From: Polynucleobacter sp.
GTDB lineage: Bacteria > Pseudomonadota > Gammaproteobacteria > Burkholderiales > Burkholderiaceae
Direction: 5' to 3'
Assembly (NCBI GenBank): GCA_020059445.1
Contig: JAGVCB010000131.1
Location: 1-10,945 of the forward strand
DNA length: 10,945 nucleotides
The translations under genes were made by a program, and so were the position numbers. A model generated the notes under the pieces. That model saw nothing but the letters and a program-made list of their open reading frames with translations, searched no databases and was not told the DNA's origin. This document shows positions 6,040-10,945 of this stretch, in pieces (the stretch's first letter is position 1; the number at the start of each line of letters is the position of its first letter).

Positions 6040-6808
6040 TCAAAAAGTGATCAGTTTTTACAACAAAAGAATCTGGATCATTGGCGCATCCAGCGGTATT
6101 GGCGAAGCCTGCGCCAAGGCTTTCTTGAGCCATGGTGCCAAAGTGGCTCTCAGCGCACGCCGTATCGTTAAACTTAAAGCCATTCAAGATAAATGGCCAG
6201 CGGATCAGACTCTTTGCCTGCCTGCAAACGCTCAAAATAATGATGAATTAAATTCTGCATTCCAATCAATCAAGCAAACATGGGGTGGCATTGATTTGCT
6301 ACTTTATGTTTCCGGCATCTATGAACCCATGCGCGCCGACAACTTTGATTTGGCCAAAGCCACTGACATCATCAATACCAACATCATTGGCGCCATGAGC
6401 GCTTGCTCAATCACTTTGCCTGATTTCATTGAACAACAATCTGGTGGTATCGCCATTGTGAGCAGTGTTGCTGGCTATAGTGGTTTGCCACAATCCCTGG
6501 CTTATGGACCAAGCAAAGCTGCCATGATTAATTTTTGCGAAACACTTTATTACGACTTAAAACCAAAGAACGTTGCTGTTTATATGATCAACCCTGGCTT
6601 TGTGTCGACAGAAGCAACCGCTAAAAATGATTTTGAAATGCCCGCCTTGATCACAGCAGAGCAAGCCGCTACTGAAATTTTAGATGGCATACAGGCTGGT
6701 GAATTTGATATTCATTTCCCTAAGAAATTTTCATATTTCTTGAAATTTTTACGATTGCTGCCCTACCCAGTTTATTTCTTCCTCATCAAAAAATTCATCA
6801 AGATTTAA
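6029..6808 (+). CDS. Short-chain dehydrogenase/reductase
   Basis: A 259-residue classical SDR. Visible are the nucleotide-binding GASSGIG (19-25), N118 in NTNIIG, S146 in IVSSVAG and the catalytic Y159-x3-K163 in YGPSKAA. The R43-R44 pair after the second strand (SARR) favours NADPH. The C-terminus (about 232-259) is basic and aromatic-rich (KFLRLLPYPVYFFLIKKF) and may attach the enzyme to the membrane, which would suit a lipid substrate. The substrate is unknown. Its start lies 11 bases inside the methyltransferase gene, and its TAA is followed immediately by the ATG of the next gene, so it belongs to the same transcript. No good ribosome-binding site is seen, consistent with translational coupling. 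Confidence 0.9.
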   Translation: MALNQKVISFYNKRIWIIGASSGIGEACAKAFLSHGAKVALSARRIVKLKAIQDKWPADQTLCLPANAQNNDELNSAFQSIKQTWGGIDLLLYVSGIYEPMRADNFDLAKATDIINTNIIGAMSACSITLPDFIEQQSGGIAIVSSVAGYSGLPQSLAYGPSKAAMINFCETLYYDLKPKNVAVYMINPGFVSTEATAKNDFEMPALITAEQAATEILDGIQAGEFDIHFPKKFSYFLKFLRLLPYPVYFFLIKKFIKI

Positions 6809-7237
6809 ATGACAAGTCAGCACATTCAGCGGGTGATTGATCAATTTGAAAATCTATCGCCCAATTCCATTGATGCCTTGGTAGCGCTTTACTCAAAAGA
6901 TGCATTCTTCAAAGATCCTTTCAATGAAGTTAAAGGACATGCAGACATCAGACACATTTTTACTCACATGTTCACCCAAGTGAACAATCCTCACTTTGTG
7001 ATTAAAAATACCCTAGAGAATGGCTCTCAAGCTTGCTTGATCTGGGAATTTATCTTTCAACTCAAGCAATCCCCTGAAATCAATCAAGTCATCAGAGGCT
7101 GTACCTGGATGACCTTCAATGAAGCGTCGCTCATCACAGAACATCGCGACTACTGGGATGCAGCTGAAGAGCTTTATGAAAAAATTCCCGTCCTGGGCGC
7201 ACTGATGCGTTGGCTAAAAAAAAGGGCCCGTCAATAA
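6809..7237 (+). CDS. NTF2/SnoaL-like small protein, last gene of the lipid operon
   Basis: A 142-residue protein with the layout of an NTF2/SnoaL-like cone fold: an N-terminal helix (IQRVIDQFENL), LVALYSKDAFFKDPFNEVKGHADIRHIF (25-52), then strands ending in TEHRDYWDAAEELYEKIPVLGALMRWLKKRARQ. The D35-P36-F37 segment and the H112-R113-D114-Y115-W116-D117 segment resemble family pocket positions. Homologues are usual partners of the SDR, flavoprotein, DUF1365 and CFA-like genes. No function is proven; it could bind a hydrophobic intermediate or act as a small isomerase or cyclase. The ATG directly abuts the SDR stop. The last codons overlap the leftward terminator of the dsbA operon (A-run 7216-7223). 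Confidence 0.8.
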   Translation: MTSQHIQRVIDQFENLSPNSIDALVALYSKDAFFKDPFNEVKGHADIRHIFTHMFTQVNNPHFVIKNTLENGSQACLIWEFIFQLKQSPEINQVIRGCTWMTFNEASLITEHRDYWDAAEELYEKIPVLGALMRWLKKRARQ

Positions 7238-7247
7238 ATGCAGGCCC
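7216..7247 (-). terminator. Intrinsic terminator for the argS-SPOR-dsbA operon
   Basis: Read on the minus strand, GGGCC (7247-7243) pairs with GGCCC (7228-7224) around a 14-nt loop, followed by eight T's (7223-7216). It lies about 35 bases past the dsbA stop and inside the final codons of the oppositely directed NTF2-like gene. Confidence 0.65.
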
Positions 7248-7256
7248 AAAATAAAT

Positions 7257-7290
7257 ACTCGAATTTATAAATTCCAGAGTTTTATTTTTT
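7257..7290 (+). terminator. Probable intrinsic terminator for the lipid operon
   Basis: ACTC (7257-7260), then the perfect 14-base palindrome GAATTTATAAATTC (7261-7274), then CA and GAGT (7277-7280), followed by TTTATTTTTT (7281-7290). The stem is AT-rich and so weak, but the T-run is long. It starts 19 bases after the NTF2-like stop, and its T-run lies inside the dsbA stop codon and last codons. Confidence 0.5.
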
Positions 7291-7938
7291 CTCTTTTCTC
7301 GCTTTGTTCACCAAAAAATCCATTGCTTGAATCGCTCTGGCTTTTGAGCCGCCGGCAATGGATGGTGAGGTCAAATACTTGCCCTGAACTGCAACTGTTG
7401 GCACACCATCAATTCTGTACGCCTGAGCAATTTTATTGCCAGCTCTTGCTTTTGAAATCACGGTGAATGATTTAAAGGCTTTCAAAAAAGCTTGGCGATC
7501 AACGCCCTGGCTAGCCACCCAATCTGCTATTTCCGCCTCTGCCAAAAGTTTTCTCTTATTAACGTGCATTGCCACCATGACTTTGGCATGCAAATCATTT
7601 CTACCCAGGCTATCCAAGGCATAAAATAATTGGCTGTGAGGTAGTAATTCATCTCTGAAAGCAACCGGCACTTTTTTCACAACAACGTCTTTACCCTGTT
7701 TAGCAATCCAAGCACTTAGCTCTGGCTCAAAATCATGACAGTGAGGACAACCGTACCAAAAAAACTCTAGGACCTCAATCTTGCCTTTTGCCTCAGTGGC
7801 CTGAGCCACTGGCATCACGCGGTAATCAAAACCTTCTTCAATCGGTCTACCTTGCGATAACGCTAACTGAGAAAATCCTAAGCAGATAAGTCCCAAGAAA
7901 ACATTTTTGAACAGAGTGAATAAATTGGTGTTTTTCAT
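7282..7938 (-). CDS. dsbA: Periplasmic thiol:disulfide interchange protein, DsbA family
   Basis: A 218-residue exported thioredoxin-fold protein that introduces disulfide bonds into secreted proteins. The signal peptide spans about residues 1-28 (K2, K11, hydrophobic core, cleavage near ALS-Q). The active site is C64-P-H-C67 in FFWYGCPHCHDFEPEL, the CPHC form typical of strongly oxidising DsbA. The cis-proline is P180 in GVPTVAV. A helical insert (about 105-165) separates the two, as in the family. Length is close to that of E. coli DsbA. It is the last gene of the argS operon, starting 7 bases after the SPOR gene; no strong ribosome-binding site is seen, so it may depend on coupling. A DsbB partner is not in the window. 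Confidence 0.93.
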   Translation of the reverse strand: MKNTNLFTLFKNVFLGLICLGFSQLALSQGRPIEEGFDYRVMPVAQATEAKGKIEVLEFFWYGCPHCHDFEPELSAWIAKQGKDVVVKKVPVAFRDELLPHSQLFYALDSLGRNDLHAKVMVAMHVNKRKLLAEAEIADWVASQGVDRQAFLKAFKSFTVISKARAGNKIAQAYRIDGVPTVAVQGKYLTSPSIAGGSKARAIQAMDFLVNKARKEKK

Positions 7939-7945
7939 ATCAGGA

Positions 7946-8509
7946 TTAGTTTGATTTATTGATACGAATGATTGTAGAAGGAATACCCGCGCTTTGCAGT
8001 CTAGCTCTTGTTTGAGTTACTGCATCTTGCCCCACAAATGGCCCAACACGCACACGCCACAGGGGTGCACCATCTAATTCCCTTTCAGAAATGAGGGCCT
8101 CTAGGCCTTGCATCGCTAGCATGGCTTTTTGGCGTTGGGCTTCATCTTGACTCTTATGCGCTCCGGTTTGCAACCAATACTCAGGCCCCTGAGTTGCTTC
8201 AGCAATTGAAGCAATAGGATCTTTGGCGACCGCTTCACTTGGCAACGGTACTTTGCTTTGCAATGATTTGTTCAAGTTAGGCTTATCCTCAACCTGAACT
8301 TCGCCCTCTTCAATGGCTTCTACAGGCTTTGCTTTACTAATAGCTTCTGGTGCCCTTTGATTTAACTTTGGCTCTGGGGCCCCTTTGGTCAACATGATGG
8401 CTACACCCACGGCAATCGCCAAACCCAGTAATAAGCCGAGCACAAAACCCATCAATGTACCGCCTGATGCGCCAGCCTTTAAAGTCACCTGCTGTTGATT
8501 CTTATTCAT
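7946..8509 (-). CDS. Single-pass membrane protein with C-terminal SPOR domain (FtsN-like)
   Basis: A 187-residue protein: a short cytoplasmic N-terminus, a glycine-rich membrane helix (about 16-41), an acidic, proline-rich and probably flexible linker (about 43-105), and a SPOR domain (about 109-184; YWLQTGAHKSQDEAQRQKA, WRVRVGPFVGQDAV, TQTRARLQSAGI). SPOR domains bind denuded peptidoglycan at division septa, so a role in cell division or envelope remodelling in the periplasm is likely. It is shorter than E. coli FtsN and similar only in layout, so I give no symbol. An AAGGAG site (8524-8519) overlaps the argS stop codon, fixing the start and implying coupling. The same argS / SPOR / dsbA order is familiar from Burkholderiales. 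Confidence 0.88.
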   Translation of the reverse strand: MNKNQQQVTLKAGASGGTLMGFVLGLLLGLAIAVGVAIMLTKGAPEPKLNQRAPEAISKAKPVEAIEEGEVQVEDKPNLNKSLQSKVPLPSEAVAKDPIASIAEATQGPEYWLQTGAHKSQDEAQRQKAMLAMQGLEALISERELDGAPLWRVRVGPFVGQDAVTQTRARLQSAGIPSTIIRINKSN

Positions 8510-8521
8510 CGAATTAACTCC

Positions 8522-10282
8522 TTACATTTTTTCAGGTGCTGATACACCTAAAATACCCAATCCATTGGCAATCACTTGCTTGGTCGCTAAAAGTAATGCC
8601 AAGCGCGCTAAGCGAACGTTTTCTTCATCAACCAACACTCTGTCTGCATTGTAAAAAGTGTGGAAATCGCTGGCCAAGTCTCTTAAATAAAATGCCAAAG
8701 AATGAGGGGTCATGTCTTTTGACGCCTCAGCCAACACATCAGAGTACTCAGATAAACGGGTCAAGAGCATATTGGACGCATGACTATCTAATGCAAGAAG
8801 AGACGCTGACTTAAGACTACTCTCATCTCCTGCCCACTGTCTCAAAATTGAACAAATTCTGGCGTGCGCGTATTGCACATAAAAAACAGGATTCTCATCA
8901 TTCTGTTTAAGAGCCAAATCAACATCAAATACAAATTCAGTGTCTGCTTTACGAGAGATCAAGAAGAATCGAACCGCATCTCTACCACGACGAATCGCAT
9001 CTTGTCGCTCAGCATCACTCATCTCAGCTGTCACACCACCAGACCACTCAATGAGGTCTCTGACAGTCACATAAGAACCAGCACGCTTAGATATCTTGAC
9101 CTCTTCGCCACCCTTCATCACGGTGACCATCTTGTGCAAGACGTACTGCGGATAATCTTTCGGGATATCCCAAGAACGCTTCTGCGCAACTCCTTGAATG
9201 CCTGAGCGTACGCGTGCAATCGTGCCATGGTGATCACTGCCTTGGATGTTGATCACATGGGTAAAACCTCGTGACCATTTGCTGGCGTGATAGGCAACGT
9301 CTGGAACAAAGTATGTGTAGCTGCCATCTGATTTTTTCATGACACGATCTTTGTCATCACCATCATCAGTGGTGCGCAACCAAAGAGCACCCTCTGCTTC
9401 GTAACTCTTGCCAACTGATGCTAAATCAGACACAACCGATGCCACGCTACCATCACTGTACAAAGATGATTCCAAGTAATAGCAATCAAATTGAACGCCG
9501 AATGAGTTCAGGTCAATGTCTTGTTCTTTGCGCAAATAAGCCACAGCAAACTGGCGAATAGATTCGATGTTATCGATATCACCATCTGCATGCACAGGCT
9601 GACCGTCTGAAGCTGCCACAGTGGCTTTGGCCAAATAGTCTTTTGCAATATCAGCAATGTACTCACCGTTATAGGCAGACTCTGGCCAATCTTTAACGCC
9701 AGGACTCAAACCTTTTGCTCTTGCCTGAACAGAAATAGCTAAATTTTGTATCTGTACGCCAGCATCGTTGTAATAAAACTCTTTGTGAACCGACCAACCT
9801 TGAGTTTTTAAAATGTTCGATAAGGCATCACCCAGGGCTGCTTGGCGACCATGACCCACATGCAAAGGACCCGTTGGGTTTGCAGACACAAATTCAATCA
9901 ATACTTTTTTACCTAGCTCGGCTTGCTGACCATAACAATTACCATCAGCAAAAACTTTTCCAATCACTTGCAAACGAGCATTTTGAGTCAAACGTAAATT
10001 AATGAATCCTGGACCAGCAATTTCAGCACTCGCAATTAATTCTTGAGACCCTGCTAGCGCCATTAACTTCTCAATAAATACTTGAGCTAACTCTCTTGGA
10101 TTGGCTTTCCATGCCTTGGACAACTGCATAGCAATATTGGTGGCCAAATCTCCGTGCTCGACGACTTTTGGTCGCTCAACATGGGGTTCTGGCAGCGGGT
10201 CGACAATGCTTCGCTCTTTAGCAATCTCAGCTAGGGCAACTTGCATGAATGAAATAATTTGTTTTTTAATGACTGGTAGCAT
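8522..10282 (-). CDS. argS: Arginyl-tRNA synthetase
   Basis: A 586-residue cytoplasmic class I aminoacyl-tRNA synthetase charging tRNA-Arg. The N-terminal tRNA-recognition domain spans about 1-115. The HIGH-type signature is H141-V-G-H144 in [16 protein letters not shown]. The second signature region is K396-I-S-K-R400 in [10 protein letters not shown], closer to the classical KMSK form than in E. coli ArgRS. The anticodon-binding DALR domain begins near [15 protein letters not shown] (464-478) and ends with the usual GVSAPEKM. Length matches the family. The ATG at 10282 has only a weak ribosome-binding site, but the protein needs this N-terminus. It is the first gene of the operon with the SPOR protein and dsbA, and divergent from the DUF1840 gene across a 44-bp AT-rich spacer that must hold both promoters. 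I see no leader structure in that spacer. Confidence 0.97.
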   Translation of the reverse strand: MLPVIKKQIISFMQVALAEIAKERSIVDPLPEPHVERPKVVEHGDLATNIAMQLSKAWKANPRELAQVFIEKLMALAGSQELIASAEIAGPGFINLRLTQNARLQVIGKVFADGNCYGQQAELGKKVLIEFVSANPTGPLHVGHGRQAALGDALSNILKTQGWSVHKEFYYNDAGVQIQNLAISVQARAKGLSPGVKDWPESAYNGEYIADIAKDYLAKATVAASDGQPVHADGDIDNIESIRQFAVAYLRKEQDIDLNSFGVQFDCYYLESSLYSDGSVASVVSDLASVGKSYEAEGALWLRTTDDGDDKDRVMKKSDGSYTYFVPDVAYHASKWSRGFTHVINIQGSDHHGTIARVRSGIQGVAQKRSWDIPKDYPQYVLHKMVTVMKGGEEVKISKRAGSYVTVRDLIEWSGGVTAEMSDAERQDAIRRGRDAVRFFLISRKADTEFVFDVDLALKQNDENPVFYVQYAHARICSILRQWAGDESSLKSASLLALDSHASNMLLTRLSEYSDVLAEASKDMTPHSLAFYLRDLASDFHTFYNADRVLVDEENVRLARLALLLATKQVIANGLGILGVSAPEKM

Positions 10283-10326
10283 AGAGGCTTAGTTTATCAG
10301 TTAACTTTTGGTGTTAATCTTTGCTA

Positions 10327-10656
10327 ATGTTATATAAATTTCAATGCAAAAAAGCTGCAGATGTTTTGATGTTAGAAGATCTGACCTCAAAGATTTTTGC
10401 CATTATCGGAAGACCTTTAGAGCCAAGAGGTATCTTTCTGCTTGAACAGTTGCCCATTGCCATTGCAAAGTTAGAGGCTGCCATTGCAGAAGACATGGAA
10501 CGCAAAAAGAACGGCTCTGAAAACACACCCTCAGAATCTTCTGAAGAATCTGCCCACAGCGTCAACCATGATCGCTTAGGACAAAGAGCATATCCATTCA
10601 TCAACTTACTCAAAGAGGCTTTACTTAAGGAAGAGATGGTATCTTGGGGCGCTTAA
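10327..10656 (+). CDS. DUF1840 family protein
   Basis: A 109-residue protein recognisable as DUF1840 from its N-terminus (MLYKFQCKKAADVLMLEDLT) and the IIGRPLEPRGIFLLEQLPIAIAKLEAAI segment (about 28-55). The middle (about 60-80) is low-complexity and rich in Glu and Ser. The C-terminal RAYPFINLLKEALLKEEMVSWG is conserved in character. It has no signal peptide, membrane helix or recognised catalytic motif, and the family has no assigned function that I know. I chose ATG 10327 over TTG 10321 because family members begin MLYKF. The ribosome-binding site is poor. The last 32 bases overlap the 3' end of metH on the other strand. Confidence 0.85.
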   Translation: MLYKFQCKKAADVLMLEDLTSKIFAIIGRPLEPRGIFLLEQLPIAIAKLEAAIAEDMERKKNGSENTPSESSEESAHSVNHDRLGQRAYPFINLLKEALLKEEMVSWGA

Positions 10657-10945
10657 CAAAGTCCTCTTGCTGATCCTCACCAATGCGACCCACATCAAAG
10701 TACTGAGCCTGTGGGTTTGCCAAATAGAAACCGCTCACGCTAGACGATGGCGTCATGGCCATTGACTCAGTCAAAGCCATATCAATTTCATCAGCCTTTA
10801 AGCATTCAAACATGTCTTTCTTAACCAAGTGATCTGGGCATGCTGGGTAACCAGGGGCTGGACGAATACCTTGGTACTTTTCCTGAATCAGGTCTTCATT
10901 ACTGAGACCCTCATCAGAAACATAACCCCAAAGTTCAGTTCTGAC
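10625..10945 (-). CDS. metH: Cobalamin-dependent methionine synthase, C-terminal activation domain (5' part outside window)
   Basis: Translated from the minus strand and open from the right edge to TAA at 10625, giving the last 106 residues. They match the SAM-binding activation domain of MetH: the ELWGY segment, then GIRPAPGYPACPDH with the R-x-A-P-G-Y SAM-contact motif, LTESMAMTPSSSVSGFYLANPQAQYFDVGRI, and DQQEDFVKRP near the end. This domain reductively methylates cob(II)alamin to reactivate the enzyme, which makes methionine from homocysteine and methyltetrahydrofolate in the cytoplasm. The catalytic modules lie outside the window. No clear terminator follows the stop, which lies inside the oppositely directed DUF1840 gene. 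Confidence 0.93.
   Translation of the reverse strand, partial: VRTELWGYVSDEGLSNEDLIQEKYQGIRPAPGYPACPDHLVKKDMFECLKADEIDMALTESMAMTPSSSVSGFYLANPQAQYFDVGRIGEDQQEDFVKRPKIPSLP

Noticed and set aside
8864..9205. Plus-strand open frame of 113 codons inside argS
   Set aside because: It lies wholly antisense to conserved argS codons, has no recognisable domain and a composition expected of an antisense shadow.
10321..10326. TTG start two codons upstream for the DUF1840 gene
   Set aside because: DUF1840 proteins begin MLYKF, which corresponds to the ATG at 10327.
10283..10326. Possible riboswitch, T-box or attenuator before argS
   Set aside because: The whole divergent spacer is 44 bp and AT-rich with no stem-loop; there is no room for a leader element.

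Overview
The window reads as chromosome of a betaproteobacterium of the Burkholderiaceae, most like a freshwater Polynucleobacter-type organism. The evidence is modest GC with A/T-rich wobble positions, the gene order argS / SPOR protein / dsbA next to a DUF1840 gene and metH, and proteins of typical betaproteobacterial length. The genus is inferred from general appearance, not from a search. No rRNA, tRNA, CRISPR array, insertion sequence or phage gene was seen, and no gene looks broken. Both edges cut a gene.

Left half (1-7290) looks like a light / oxidative-stress island. A MerR-type regulator with a C-terminal cobalamin-binding domain (CarH/LitR photoreceptor family) runs leftward from 965 and leaves the window at its 3' end. 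It keeps the W-x9-E-H and E-x-H-x2-G signatures of adenosylcobalamin light sensing. A divergent spacer of about 200 bp carries a strong inverted repeat and a short palindrome, both plausible operators. Rightward from it run an exported or membrane-anchored glutathione peroxidase and folE2 (GTP cyclohydrolase IB), joined by an ATGA overlap. After a spacer with a large two-part stem-loop comes a compact five-gene unit: FAD-dependent amine-oxidase-like protein, DUF1365 protein, cyclopropane-fatty-acid-synthase-like methyltransferase, short-chain dehydrogenase, and NTF2/SnoaL-like small protein. These genes overlap or abut. The set suggests modification of unsaturated membrane fatty acids, and the methyltransferase differs at two of the five bicarbonate-site positions of classical CFA synthase. 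My reading is that light (through B12) and reactive oxygen switch on peroxide removal, pterin supply and a lipid-modifying pathway whose product is not known from the sequence.

Right half (7282-10945) is housekeeping. On the minus strand, argS, a single-pass membrane SPOR-domain protein and a periplasmic DsbA-type thiol oxidoreductase form a tight operon. It converges on the lipid operon through two intertwined intrinsic terminators (7216-7290). Divergent from argS is a small DUF1840 gene, whose 3' end overlaps by 32 bp the 3' end of a leftward gene: the C-terminal activation domain of B12-dependent methionine synthase (metH), cut by the right edge.

The most interesting material is the regulator with its operators, the highly structured start of the glutathione peroxidase gene, the stem-loop between folE2 and the lipid operon, and the lipid operon itself.
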